Positions 18,108 through 29,464 of a stretch of 64,000 bases of DNA are shown one piece after another; position 1 is the first letter of the stretch, and the number at the start of each line of letters is the position of its first letter. The DNA lies in contig CP136490.1 of NCBI GenBank assembly GCA_032768795.1, positions 1,364,001 through 1,428,000 of the forward strand, written 5' to 3'. The notes under the pieces were generated by a model that had not been told where the DNA came from, did not search any database, and saw only the letters and a program-made list of their open reading frames with translations. This DNA is from Tremella fuciformis. Its lineage: Eukaryota > Basidiomycota > Tremellomycetes > Tremellales > Tremellaceae. The translations under genes and the position numbers were made by a program.

Positions 18108-18553
18108 GTCGGTGACTGAAAGTCAACAGCTTCTATACTACAGACTTGACTGGACTCACTCATTTCGACATATGAGCTCTTGTCTGAGGCGATCACAACA
18201 ACCTCCGCCTGTGTGACGGATAGCAAGTGAGTTCTTGCCAATGGACGAGCTTTATCACATTTGGCGAATACTCTGCTTATCACAAGACCATCCTGCGGTA
18301 CACGTGCATTCAGAATAGAGTCTCTGATGCGGCTGGCTTCTTTCATCGTCGAATCGGGCATTTGATCTACGTCAAGAAATGCAAGGACAATTGAGCTGTT
18401 GATGCTTCTGTATTGCCTTGACCTGGGGCCGGACAGTATATGGGACAATGATACAGAGAGACTCGAGAGCTGGGAGACCTGAGATCGCATGCACTTATGG
18501 AACAAGGAGGACTGTTCTACGCAAACTTGTGAGGATCCTGCATAAATGTGCAA
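18108..18553 (-). pseudogene. Copy A, 5' part, split off by retrotransposon
   Basis: Exon 1 runs in an open frame from about 18553 to 18160, followed by a 44-nt intron (18159-18116: GTGAGT start, TTGAC branch, TTTCAG end) and the first eight bases of exon 2 (18115-18108), where the outer element begins. The protein shares VPQDGLVISRVFAKC with VPSDGLVITKVAVKY of copy B, and the intron has the same phase (ATG A|GTGAGT against GTT A|GTGAGT) and similar bases (GTGAGTYCAGTCAAG). The true start is unresolved; the frame's first codon is TTG and several downstream ATGs are possible. The rest of the gene is at 1269-1772. Confidence 0.65.
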
Positions 18554-19022
18554 ATATAACAGCGTCCTTAGTCACGCCTGGTGGAAAGGAACGACACCAT
18601 GAGCGATGAAACACCTTTCAACAGTTTGTTAAAGGGCGATCGTGTGCAAGAGCGGTCGATGTGATACACTTTAGGGGGATGATCGGAGCTTTCCTTCGAG
18701 TGGCCGAGTCCCCCTTTGTTTATCTCAAAGAGTCGACTTGATAGTACGGTTCACTCTGAGGCCTTCTTGTACAGGATTTCGCAATGTTAGAAGCTTGCGC
18801 AAAGAGTGGTCATGGGAGGCGGTCGTAAGTGTCAGAAGCATTCGGCAGGTTTTCCGACCAAGTTTGCTGCCCCATAATATGATGCGGGACATGAAATCCC
18901 GGGACCCAGACGTGCACAGAGCCTCCTACGTACGACACGTAGCCGAAAGGCTGCGAAAGCGGTAGAATGCATGCGACACCAATATGTGCAAGAAAATGAT
19001 GTTCCGACCAGAGATTCCCTGA
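18554..19022. other. Intergenic, no supported gene
   Basis: Spacer between copy A's 5' end and copy B's stop. It probably holds the promoter of copy A on the minus strand. Only short overlapping frames without motifs are seen. Confidence 0.4.
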
Positions 19023-19910
19023 TCAAGTTGCCACGGTAATACAAGTCGAGGCGTATGAGTCAGTTGTCCAGCCGCCCATAAGATCCTCATCAAGATCAAA
19101 ATCGCAGTCCACATCGTTATCGATAGGTTCCTCCCTGAGGTCAACAGTAGGCTGTACCGGATTCAAGACGGAGGAATCTATGCAAGGCGGAGAAGCAGTC
19201 ATCACGTCTTGAGCCCCTTGGGAGGAACTTCGCTGCGATGCAGCGCTGGAAGAGGTTTCCAGGGTGGCCGCTCGAGACTTACTGCGACCCGTCAGTAATG
19301 AATCCCGAAAGTGCTCGACGACTGGTTTCAGCAATGCGGTGTATCCCACTCCAAGCAGGACCCTCTTCATCGAATCGTCATCGGTCATAAGAAACGTGCG
19401 CCATGCCCGACTGAGCTGTTGAGAGTAGCGGGGGTGCTTGAGACCCCTCATCACCGCGGCCAATCGCCGTGGATCATATCTGCGTCTTGGACCGCTGGTT
19501 GGGCCACAGCATAGTTCGAGTCTGAGTAAGAAGGCAGTGCTTGCTTTCAGATATGCACTGCACAGTTGCTCATCGAACCCTCATTGTCAACAGCATCCTG
19601 ATTACGCTGCTTGACTGAACTCACTAACAGCATCATATGAGCAGCTACCATTGTTGATAGCATCCAGGTCAGCTTCGTCGATATCTATCAAGCGGTCTCT
19701 TTGCCATGGATGCTCAAGAGTGTATTTGACGGCTACTTTGGTTATCACCAGGCCATCCGATGGCACCATTTCAGTCCAAAGAGAAGTTGCGACCTTCCTC
19801 AGCTTGGGCATTTTGTTGACGTGGCGAAAAACAATGGTCTGGAGATACTGGTAAGTGCCGTGAGACGCCGTCACCTCAAATGGGCGGGAAGTTGGGGTTA
19901 TGAATGCACC
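19023..19910 (-). CDS. Tandem-family protein, copy B (unknown function)
   Basis: Two clear exons: about 19910-19625 and 19579-19023, joined across a 45-nt intron (GTGAGT start, TTGAC branch, AATGAG end) in phase 1. The spliced frame is uninterrupted and gives about 280 aa. The upstream edge at 19910 looks like a 3' splice site (TTTCAG), so a further 5' exon probably exists; no ATG was found for it. Landmarks: VPSDGLVITKV; an acidic patch (DIDEADLDA); after the intron FDEQLCSAYLKAS, matching TDPQLLALHIEKS of copy A; WRTF; LLKPVVEHFRDSLL; and an acidic tail. No known family recognised. It appears to be the intact member of the trio. Confidence 0.55.
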
Positions 19911-20202
19911 TGAAAGACGAATCTCTCAGTGCTCTACTGTAAGCAGCAGAATTCCCGACGCCTTCCGGCCCCGCGCGCAGCTGTTTGCAATGTGCAGAAC
20001 CGTTTAGCCTCCTTGTTTGCGATTAGTAGAAAGGACCAACAATGCGAGCTATTGAACACCTAGCAAGCTCGCTAAAGAGTAATGCGTAGGAAGACGGTCG
20101 ATTCGGAAGAGCTCGCTGTCCAATCGAATACGTAAGCATGACCGAAGCCCTGCATTTGAGTGTTTCAGGAAGTTGAGAAGACGTGCGTCGATTGCCGCCT
20201 CG

Positions 20203-23067
20203 CTACATGGTTCTCGCCCATCGCCCGCCACACCGCACGCAGACGACCGCAGCCTCCAGCGCTTCCTGCACCATCTCGTCACCCGCGGCCGACGACGATG
20301 TATCGGTAGCCTTTTCGAAGCGCTGCCAGTCGGTGTCCATGCCTGACTTGTCCACCGCTACGTGAGGTCTCTTCAGCCTCGTAGGCAAGAGCGCGACGGC
20401 CGGACAGGTGGTGCAGACACGGTAAGCGGGCTCGGTCACCAGGAAGTTTGTGACAGAGCATCGTGCTACGGATCAGTTCTGACACCGGGTAGCTCTACCG
20501 TCGACTGACCCCACTCGTGGTTCCTCTCGCAGGCAGTCGTGCCGTCTGGCCGCATCTTGACTTGCCCGCGACACACCGGACAGGGGTCGTCGATGGATGC
20601 GCTATCCGTGGCTGCTTGGCTGAGGCCGATGGAGGATGAGATAGCAGAGATCTCCTGTGCAACGTCGGCAGAGTCCCCAAGGACGTCTTGGGATGAGGCC
20701 ACGAGTAAACGGAGAAAAGTGTAATCCAGACTACCAGATTGCAGCGAGGGCTTTGCGGATACTTGACTCGCCGCCCATCGAACGAGGCGCGAAAGATTGA
20801 ACCGGTCCACATGGCGCTCCAAAATATCGAGAGTCTCGTGCACACCGGATATGTTGGCCTGCGGCATATATCGGGACACCCAGTGTATGAAGCTGAGCCA
20901 GAGGCGAGTTCTATTTTGGCTGCCGGGGGACCAGAAGGACCCAAGGATATCCACAGTCGAACCTGGATCTATGGCGGGATCGTACATTTCATGGAAGACC
21001 CTCAGTATGGGTGTGATCAACGCCCCGCGGTCTGATTCGGCAGCGGCGCGGAGGGCGAGGGGCATTAGTTGCCACATAGGTGACTGATCGAGGACGTTGG
21101 CAGCCTTCTCGATGGTGCTCTTAAGGTCCGCAGCGAAGTCGCTGTCCTCGAGAGGCGAGTCCGATTCAAGATCGGCAAGAGTGACTTCAATCTTGCGCCT
21201 GCCATCTGTCACGTTCGACAGGTCATGGAAGTTGACCGCCCTGGAAGTTGTCAGCAAAGTTGAATTTAGGGATTGACTCACTCGGCAGCCCAAAAAGCCG
21301 CTCGACGGCCAGCGCCCGCCCAGCCTCCCGTGGAAGCCGTGATAGCTCGCATGTCCGGTATGACCTTCTTTTTCTGCTGTACCGACTTCATTTCGAGGAA
21401 CACGTCACGAGAGGCAAGAGACAGCGCATGATTCTCCTGAAGTGGCGCAAGCTGAGGGTCGGTGTGCAAGTTGAGGATGATGTGATTCGTCAATGATGAC
21501 AGGGTTATGACCAACGAGTCAGAATCGATGCTCTGTATACCTGTCTCTCAGCAAGATGTCATTCGAGAAAAGGCAATGGGGCTCTTGGATGACTGTGACT
21601 CACCCACAGACGTGCCCAAGCCCGTGGCACTCGCCCAACCACCTGCTGGGCCCAGTCGTATGTCCCGACATCCACTCCAGGCATATCCTTTCGTTCCAGG
21701 GGCGACGTGTAGATGCATAGTCCCAGGTTTCGTCCAAATCAACGCGGAGTCAATCCAAGTCATTGATGTGACGGCTCGTTTGTCCGAGGAGTCGATATTG
21801 ATTAGACCGCTAACTTCGGTTCTCCAAGTCTTGGATGCAAGATCGGCCCTGCGACGAACGGGAAGAGCAACAACAGCACCGTCCGTCAAGGCCATCGCGA
21901 GTTGCGCTAGGCCTGAGATGAGTCACCGATCATCTGCATTCACCGACACTTACAGGATCCATCGGGTTGATTTTGCCACTTCGACCATGCCATGTGAACG
22001 ATCCATTCATCCGCTATCTTGTCAAGCTGAACTCGCCTGAATCGCCGCTCCGAGCCGTATGTCCAAAGCGCCAGGCTACCAGCTCGATTGCTGATAGCCA
22101 GCAGGCTACCGTCGTACCCGACCATACCAGGCAATGGGACTGCTTTCGACCATGCAAAAGCTGCATGGATCAGACGATATCATCCTAGCAGACTTGAATA
22201 TACCAGTGGCCCTCATTTGCAGCACTTCAGGTATGCTGGGAGGTTGGTCTTTCGCCTTCTTCGGAAAGAGGGATTTGGTCAAGTACGTCAAATCGGCAAT
22301 CTGACATTAGCGATATCAGCCATGCACCTTATTAAGCGAGCCAACCTCGTCCCACTGGTTGCTGGCTGCTCCGCGACGAGGGGCGTAGACTGAAACCTGG
22401 AGAGTGCTCGTCATGACCACCAGTAGACAGCTCCACCGTCAGCTTGCTTCTCCCCAGAAGTCGTGACACCTACCCGCCGAGGTCGCTCAAACCTGACGGA
22501 GACCATATAGCCTTCTTGCACGTCGTATCCCTCTCATCTGCGAGCGCGGTCGAGGCGTCTGCTCCATTAGTCGCTGTGTTGAGGAGACAGGCGTGACCTC
22601 ACTTCCTTGGCCCGTCCAGCCGTAGGAACTATCCCGGCTCCCACCAGGATCGACTTCCATCCCCGTCATCCACATGGGAATCTCACCCCCCTCTGGTCTC
22701 CTAGGACGCCTTTTCTTCGCACTGGCTGTGATGGTCGTTGGTGCTGCTTCAGACTGTTTCGCCTTGCCCGGCCCGGCATTTGTGGTCCCCTCATCGTCAT
22801 CCTTGTCCAAGTCGAGGTACTGCGGGGGCTTCGGCAGGGATGAGAGGACATGGGGCGTCTGTCTGGATCAGTACGCCGGCGAGTTACCCCATGACAAGAG
22901 AGACTGACGAAAATCGAGACGCCGCGTTTGGTCACGAGAAGACATTGGCCATCATCGCTCCACGCCACATTGCCGTACGCCGAGAATGGCACAAAGGCCG
23001 AGAGGGATCGCGAGGCTAGTATGACGGGTCCCAGTCGCGACGGGGATGGGTCGGCGAGGTCGGTCAT
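20203..23067 (-). CDS. TFIIIC subunit (delta / 90-kDa type), multi-exon
   Basis: Component of TFIIIC, which binds tRNA and 5S gene promoters for RNA polymerase III. From ATG 23067 the N-terminus has a beta-propeller-like repeat (FSAYGNVAWSDDGQCLLVTK) of the TFIIIC delta N-terminal family. Exon 1 ends at a GTCAGT...CAG intron and continues in an acidic segment near 22810. Further propeller exons include DGSLLAISNRAGSLALWTYG (22134-21940). The C-terminal half (from about 21514, then 21293-20520) is helical and leads to the TFIIIC zinc finger: CPVC, then HEW, a 44-nt intron, ARCSVT, RVCTTC and finally CVRCGG, with the stop at 20203. The paired cysteines are diagnostic of the zf-TFIIIC domain. 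Internal exon borders were only partly resolved. Confidence 0.8.
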
Positions 23068-24175
23068 ATCGCAATGCAGCTGGTGTCTGATGTCACTCAG
23101 GCTTCCCGTCCAACAGACGCCGACACCGGCGCGGTGTTGGCGTAAAAGCGACCACGTGGTACCCACGTGGCTGCAACCTAGTGTCGTAAGACCGAGCTCT
23201 GACCGAGGTGGGAACCGACTCGGCATCACTAGTGCCAAGCTTTATCGGTTTACACTGGATCTCATCGCTTCCGTCTCCAGATCGGCACCAATGTACTGTA
23301 TCGCCGGGATGAGCATACCATCGCTCGCGGGTTAGTGCGACGCTACCGCGGGCCTCGGCATGCGGGCATGTTCAACCCCGCCGTTTTGGCCTTTTGCTTA
23401 GGGGTCTTGGCTGCCGAGACGAGGACAAGCGATGGGCGACGCAAGAGGTGCACGTCGCCGCCCCTCGGTCCACGGCGGCCGTCGGTGCTGCCGTGCTGCT
23501 TGGACAACAGTCTACGGATCGAGGCTAAGACCGTACATGGCAATGGTCTGTGCGGGTGTGTGCACGATCACGAGTGCATGGATGATGCCAGTCAGCGTCG
23601 TTCCCACGCTGACTCAGCCGTGGGGATGTGTTGGATGCATGCTGGTTCTGGCTGATTCAACCGCTTATCAATCCTCCATTTGACGGTTAGCAACGTTTGA
23701 CTTGGCGGCGGCCGTAACCCATTTGGTTTTCAATAGCAGTCGACGCAGTGGAGGCGACGTGGAGGCACAAAGCTCAGGCACATCACCCAGGCCGCGGGGC
23801 GAGATGCCCGACCCCGCACCACGCTACCGAGTCGTGGGCTCAGGGTCCAGGGTCGAAAAGCTATCGCCGCCGCCGCCGGCTGACTCGATTTTTGACAAAC
23901 CAGGCTTGTGGGCCAGTCAGCGGGACCGGGCAGACCGCGCCGCGCACCGCTACGCCGAGCAATGGGCTGACTCGTCGGTTGCGGCCTCGGCTGACCAATC
24001 TCGGTCCCGCGGTCAATGAATGACTAGACCACCACCGTGGACACACCATGAGGGGGATATATACCCACCCTCCCCAGTCCACCGAGGACCCACATCCTCA
24101 CCATCGCACCAACGCTTGACACGATCAACCACCAACCCATACACAGCCACGACGTACTTCCACACGCAGACTACT
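23068..24175. promoter_or_regulatory. Divergent intergenic region with TATA box
   Basis: Separates the TFIIIC gene (-) from the gene at 24176 (+). A clear GATATATACC at about 24056-24064 lies about 115 bp before ATG 24176, and a CCAAT stands near 23994. The TATA lies downstream of the in-frame ATG at 24020, which argues that 24176 is the true start. No RNA gene or repeat recognised. Confidence 0.5.
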
Positions 24176-24835
24176 ATGACTTCCGTCGCCCACCGACCCG
24201 GGACACCGTTCCCCTCCACCGCGTCGCTCTCGCACGCCTCGTCCTCCAAGCAGGGCTACTTTGCCCAACCACTCCACTTCCACATGGCTGCCATGCCGAC
24301 GCCGACACCCCCCTCGCTGCTCAAGCGCTCGTCGTCCATCGGCTCGGCAGGCTCGGTCAGCCGGTCCAGCTCTCTTCGCCGCTCGGCGGCGGCAGCTGCA
24401 CCTGCACCCGCGCCACCCGCCAACACACCCCTCTCGCCGGCCACACCCCCACTCGTGGCCCGCCGCACCTCGTGCGCCAGCACCATGTCCAGCGTCTCCT
24501 CCCCTGCGATGCCGGCAACACCGCTCGAGCCGATGCTGGAACTGCCCTCGCTCTACTCGCACCCGAACAAGCCCATTGAGGACGAGTACACCCGCTCGCA
24601 GCCCTTTGAGCCCACCACCCCCGTCGACAATTACCGCGCGTCCGTCTTCACGTACCACGAGCCTCCCCGCACCCAGCCCAGCCGGCCGGTGCGCCCACCG
24701 CTCAAGCGCCGAGACACCCCGCGGCCCACTCCGACCGACGTCTCCCCTTTCTCCAGTTTCGAGCTGAACCGGGAACTCGAGCTACAACGAACGTACACGA
24801 GCTTCGTGGACGGCGGCAAGTGGGTGGTGGTATGA
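24176..24835 (+). CDS. Ser/Pro-rich low-complexity protein, unknown function
   Basis: Single exon, 219 aa from ATG 24176. The ATG at 24020 would extend the frame, but it precedes the TATA-like box. The middle is Ser, Ala and Pro rich with LKRSSSIGS-type basic-serine patches, typical of kinase or 14-3-3 sites (family knowledge; not shown here). The C-terminus is better ordered: PTDVSPFSSFELNRELELQRTYTSF ends about ten residues before the stop and GGKWVVV closes the protein. No domain recognised. Codon use is strongly G/C ending, like the neighbouring host genes, which supports real coding. Confidence 0.65.
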   Translation: MTSVAHRPGTPFPSTASLSHASSSKQGYFAQPLHFHMAAMPTPTPPSLLKRSSSIGSAGSVSRSSSLRRSAAAAAPAPAPPANTPLSPATPPLVARRTSCASTMSSVSSPAMPATPLEPMLELPSLYSHPNKPIEDEYTRSQPFEPTTPVDNYRASVFTYHEPPRTQPSRPVRPPLKRRDTPRPTPTDVSPFSSFELNRELELQRTYTSFVDGGKWVVV

Positions 24836-25522
24836 GCTCTCGGAAGGGGGATGAGACGAAAGAGAGACGAAGCGACACGACACGTTGTACAGAATAGAAT
24901 AATACTGTGTTTCATAGAGGCGACTGTACTGCCTTTGATACTATATTGTAATCCATATGAAGACCACTGCTCTTCATCTCTGCCTATGCTCTCCAGTCCA
25001 GTCTCCAGTCTCTCATCGCTGACTCCAAGCATCGCATTCGCCTCGGCAACACTGTCGCCGCCAGTGACAACCACCGCGTCGGCCGCGGTCTTTTTTTCCA
25101 TGATCTTGGCTCGGGCATCGGGCGGCCCTAAGACGGCCCTTGATGTGATCGGCGTCCAACGGCCGCTACTCACCGTCCGAATTTCGTCGCCGGCAGACCG
25201 AAATAGGCACGCGCCATGTGGCCCATTTTTAGATTTGTCGGATTTGGTCCCCCACTTTGGCAAGTGGGGGTGTGTGTTCCCTGCCGCACCCGCTGTGGTG
25301 GAGGTCCGTTTCCGCATTCATTTCGAATATGATCAAGACGCGAGTAACATCTTGGTCAGCTGCTGAGTGTTCATTGTGAAACGAGCGTCGATAAGCGAAC
25401 ACCTGTGGAGGTGACTACCTCCTCCTCTCGACTATAACAACGCACAACAGAGAAAAGTAGACCCACAAACGCACACTTCCTCCACTCTGTTCGACTCGCA
25501 CAGACCCCTAAACCCCCTCGAC
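24836..25522. other. Intergenic, overlapping long frames judged spurious
   Basis: Opposed open frames (24851-25366 plus; 24631-25317 minus) overlap each other, and the minus one also runs into the gene at 24176. Neither has a motif. The stretch just before 25523 is pyrimidine/CA-rich, as expected of a fungal promoter and leader. Confidence 0.45.
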
Positions 25523-26638
25523 ATGTCGTTCAAGATCGGGTACGCTGGCCTCGGTGCCATGGGCACACACATGTGCAACGCCCTCGGCGACTATGCTAGC
25601 GCTCACTCGCTGCCCCCTCTCAGCGTGTACAACCGCTCGCCAGCCAAGTACGACGGTATCAAGGCGTCGTGCCCCGGGGCGTACCTCGCCAAAGAGCCCA
25701 AGGAGATTGTGGAGAAGAGCGACGTTGTGTTCACTTGTCTCGTCAATGACCAGGCCGCGCTCGAGGTGTACCCCAAGCTCTTGGAAGGAGCCAAGGGCAA
25801 GGTAATCTTTGTCGACCAGTCCTCCTTGCACCCAGACACCGCCGGTCAGTCTTGCCCAGCTACCACGTTGTCAAGGTGAAAGCTGATTTAGTAGCGCAGA
25901 TCTCGGCCAAGGTCAAGGAGGCAGGCGGTGTCTACCTCTCGTCCCCTGTGTTCGGCCAGCCTCCCGCGGCGAAAGCGAAACAACTGGTCTGTGTCATCTC
26001 CGGTCCTCAAGCCGAGAAAGAGCACATCAAGCCGTTGCTCGAGTCGATGAGCAGGGCGGTGGTCGATGTTGGAGAGGACATCAAATATGGTAAGCCTCCA
26101 GCCTATCAAATATTCATTGTGCTCACAGGCTAGGCGCACAGGTCAAATTCCTTGGCAATGCGTACTTGCTGGCGAACATCCAGGTGTTGAGCGAGATCTA
26201 CACCTTGGCAGAAAGCATCGACTTCCCCGCCGAGACCTTCCACAACTTGTTCCGTGAGCTGTCCGTCCGACTTCACATCCGCCAGCTCACTGTATCAGAG
26301 ACTGTCTTTGCTACTCCGCCCTTGGTCAACTACTCGAACAAGATCTCGAAAGGTCTATACGACGGCTCGCAGGGATTCATGATCGACACCGGTCTGAAAG
26401 GTGCGTTTCTCGCTCGGCAAGACTTCCTAGCTCACATTTTACAGATGCACGCCACGTCCTCTCCTTCCGGGAAGGCCTCAAGCACGAGGTCCCACTGCCG
26501 ACTATCGAAAAAGCCAAAGAGAACCTCGAGAAGGCACGCGAGATCAACAAGAACATGGACTGGAGCTCCTTGTCCGTCATCACGAGGACAGATGCTGGTC
26601 TGGAGCCTTTCAAGGAGGGCAGCGATCAGCGCAAGTAA
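25523..26638 (+). CDS. NAD(P)-binding beta-hydroxyacid dehydrogenase (6PGDH/HIBADH type)
   Basis: Four exons (25523-25844, 25892-26089, 26134-26400, 26445-26638) give 326 aa. The N-terminal Rossmann fold has GYAGLGAMGTHM (G-x-G-x-M-G, residues 6-17), then VYNRSPAK and the VFTCLVND and VDQSSLHPD motifs of the family. The C-terminal helical domain includes SSPVFGQPPAA and the VKFLGNAYL segment, where these enzymes have the catalytic lysine and neighbouring Asn. The family oxidises beta-hydroxyacids such as 3-hydroxyisobutyrate; the substrate here cannot be told. No mitochondrial leader is evident (starts MSFKIGYAG), so it is probably cytosolic. Convergent with the Mam33 gene, 82 bp apart. Confidence 0.88.
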
Positions 26639-26720
26639 TTAGATGTAGCTCTTTGTGTGTATAGATCGATTGTACTACATGATGAGATGTGCATGCTCGT
26701 CGTAATCGTGCGTTGGCAGT

Positions 26721-27740
26721 CTACTGGTCCACGAAATCCTGGACCTGGCCGAGCCAAGAGACGTAGTCCTGCATGTCAGCCTGAATGCGCTTCGCAGATT
26801 TGCGATTGACCTTCTGCTCCTTGTGCTCGCAGTACGACAGAATAAAGTTGGCTAGGCGTCAGCTCCCGGGGTGCTCATCAGACAGCTGGGCTCACACAAA
26901 GCCTCGTCAACCCCACGCTCAGCAAGGTAATTGACAAACGCATCTTGAACAGCCTCGTCCAGATGGTCAAACGCTACTCGTCAGCTCGGTCCCGTCTTCA
27001 CTTCTGAGAGCTCACCAGGGCCCATATACCTGCTGCGGCGCTGCCAGTCCCCCTCGGCACCCGGGGCATCTCCCAGCCGCTTGTCAAACACAGCCACGTT
27101 CGTGATGACGAACCCCTCCTCGCTTGCCTCCAGGTCGAACGCGAGCGAGTTGCCGACGTTCGGCTTTGAGATGAGCAGAGAGCAGGTGATGTACGTCGGA
27201 TCCTGCTCGGTCGCCTGAGCACTCGCGGCGGCATCTGCGGCTGGTTCCGCCTGCAGTGTCTCGGTCGCGTCCAGGTCGGAAATTTGGAATGTGAGCTTGA
27301 GGCTGATCGTCAGCTAGCATTCCGCGGTATATGAGATGATGCGAGGGTGGAAGGAGGCTCACGTTTCGGCACCAAATTTGCGAGTCAGGACGACATCGTC
27401 CACGCCCGGAATATCCTTCACGTCCCAAACCCCCTGCGAGCGAAAGGTTTCCAGGAACTCGGGCACTTCTGCGCTCGGCGCAGATTCGAGCTCGTACGCA
27501 TGCTCCGAGGACAGCACAGAGGAGAGCTGGCCATCGCCTGCAAATCAGTCTGCCTGTACGCCTGCGTCGTAGCTGAGGCTCACTCTCGCCGCTACCCAGC
27601 CAGCGACTCGTCGAACTGAACGACTTGGCTAGCCTCACCGTCGCCGGCAAGACCGTCGGCCGGGCAAGGACAACGGGCCGTGCGGCCACGTGTACAGCCT
27701 TGAGACTCTGCAGCACAGGTCGAGTCGCTCGGATCGACAT
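26721..27740 (-). CDS. MAM33: Mitochondrial acidic matrix protein, Mam33/p32 family
   Basis: Starts at ATG 27740 (MSIRATRPVLQSLKAV), with an Arg/Ala-rich mitochondrial leader ending near KSFSSTSRWLG. First intron 27583-27538 (GTGAGC...TTTGCAG). Later exons give VWDVKDIPGVDDVVLTRKFG, a beta-rich LKLTFQISDLD stretch, ITCSLLISKP, FVITNVAVF, the RSRYMGP patch, FDHLDEAVQDAF and the closing SWLGQVQDFVDQ helix. That order is the p32/C1qBP fold, a doughnut-shaped trimer of the matrix tied to mitoribosome and OXPHOS biogenesis. Other introns have CTGA-type branch points and 40-50 nt lengths. Divergent from the UEV gene, sharing a 195-bp upstream region. Confidence 0.85.
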
Positions 27741-27935
27741 TGTTCTGTCTGCTTTGGTGAAGGTATGATGCGGAAAGTCAGAGAAGCGGCGACGACTTTC
27801 GTAGACTTTGCTCGGCTGCACTGGGCCCCGCACAGACACGTGGTCGCCAGACGCCTGGCGAGGTCCAAGCGTTCTCACCACTCACCTTCTGTTGCTACGA
27901 AGTAGAGGCATGTAGCGCTCGCTCGATTGCTCAGG

Positions 27936-28905
27936 ATGTTCTCGACACCCCGGAAAGACGCGCCAAAGACGACGTCGCGCGAGGAAGTACCGCCCACACT
28001 CGCCGCAGAGCTTGCCACCGAGTTGTACGCCGCAACCTGCCCAAACGGCCAGATAGCTCACTTTCAGTGCATCGCTGCGTGCCCCGGGCGGCTGCCCGAG
28101 GGGCATGTATGTGACTTGCTCTCCTCAGACACCTTTGAAATGGCATGGGATCTTTTGCGTGCACCGAGGTACGTATCATGATGCTGTGAAGCTGGCATGC
28201 TGAGCGCTAGGACCGTATGCCGGCTCAGTTCTGCGTTTCACTATCACCTTCCCCGCGCGATATCCTGATGTACGGCCAGTCGTCACGTTCGACTCTGATG
28301 TCTACCATCGTGAGTATTCTGATGGGCGCGGACATGATCAGTACTGAGAAACAGCCATGATTGACCCAAAGACCAAAGAGTGGACACCGGCTGGACGTCT
28401 GCAGCACTGGCAGTTCGTGGTCTGAGACTTATATGATCCACTTCGTCTGACTTACAGGCCTCGAGTCCACCACATCCCTCACCTGCTCCACGAGATCAAG
28501 AGGAGCTTCAAGACCCGCTATCTCGAGACTTTGACAGAGGAGCAGGCCACAAACAAGCAAACGTTCCTGTTCGCACAGTAAAATGTCGTTCACAGGAGAT
28601 GCATGCTGACTCTCAGTCTATGGAAGAACTCCCGCCAGACCTTCTTGTCCATGACTGCACAACGAGCCCTCCACTCGGCTATTCCAGATACGCTTCTCTC
28701 GCCCACCTCATCGCCCAAAGCCTCTCTGAGGAGTCTGCCCCCAAGTCCCACGTCGGTGAAACACCCTAGCGGTCATCAACGCCAGTCGAGCATCGCGGCC
28801 TCTGTCACGGCAGAAGAGAACGAGAATTTGATTCGGTTTAAGCGGCTCACTGCGGAGGAGGTCGACGCGTTGCGGCATGGGATGAAGCACACTTTGTTGA
28901 TGTGA
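27936..28905 (+). CDS. Ubiquitin E2 variant, AKTIP/FTS-like
   Basis: Six exons by eye: 27936-28024, 28068-28168, 28211-28309, 28355-about 28418, about 28459-28579, about 28618-28905. The spliced frame shows an E2 fold: LAAELATEF helix, LKWHGIFC, PYAGSVLRFTITFPARYPD and VTFDSDVYHPMIDPKTKEW. At the place of the active-site Cys after the HP motif there is none, so it is an inactive variant. The HPMIDP pattern resembles HPLVDP of AKTIP (fused toes), a partner of Hook proteins in dynein cargo loading. The C-terminal part is a helix (HLLHEIKRSFK) and a Ser-rich tail ending RFKRLTAEEVDALRHGM. The 5' site of the intron near 28418 is uncertain (GTTCGT or GTGGTC). Confidence 0.75.
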
Positions 28906-29464
28906 TGTCCACACTCCGCCAGAGGAAATGACTTCATCCGCCATTTGGGATGAAGTATTCCGGCTCTCCAATGCAAGTGTAAGGCGCCGATACGCCTCGC
29001 GACCACCATGTACCGGAGTCCGGACCGAACGATGAGCAGTCCCCCTCGACTTTGTGTGACAACACTTGCCGGGTTTCCAAATACTCATACGAAAACGAGA
29101 TGGCCAGAGCGAAATGTGGAATAGAGGAGGCTTACACTGATTTGCCAAACTCGAAGCTCGTCCTTTCTGGACTGTTCGCACTGTAGAGCGATCTTCGAAG
29201 CTGTCCAGTCGAGCTGGGGCTCTTTCCATTGTGACCAATTCGAAATCCCGGACATCATTTGGCGATAGTCTGTCTGTTCCTTTGTTTGCCTGCGATGTGA
29301 TAATAGCCGATTCGCTGCATGAATGTGATGTATTCACGGCGGACCTTTCTCTGTGCTCCCTTGGAGATTAGGGCGATTGCCGAAGAATGACCTTGCGGGG
29401 AGGACGGGGATAGTCTTCAAATACTTGATTCTCCCCACTCATTTTGCCTGTGAATCTCACGGAG
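28906..29464. other. Intergenic, no supported gene
   Basis: Nothing convincing: overlapping minus-strand frames lack motifs. Holds the upstream region of the first member of the tandem family. Confidence 0.4.

Noticed and set aside
24631..25317. 228-codon minus-strand frame opposite the Ser/Pro-rich gene
   Set aside because: Overlaps the better plus-strand gene and a second plus-strand frame; no motif, no orthologue-like pattern, and its length is explained by GC-rich codon bias.
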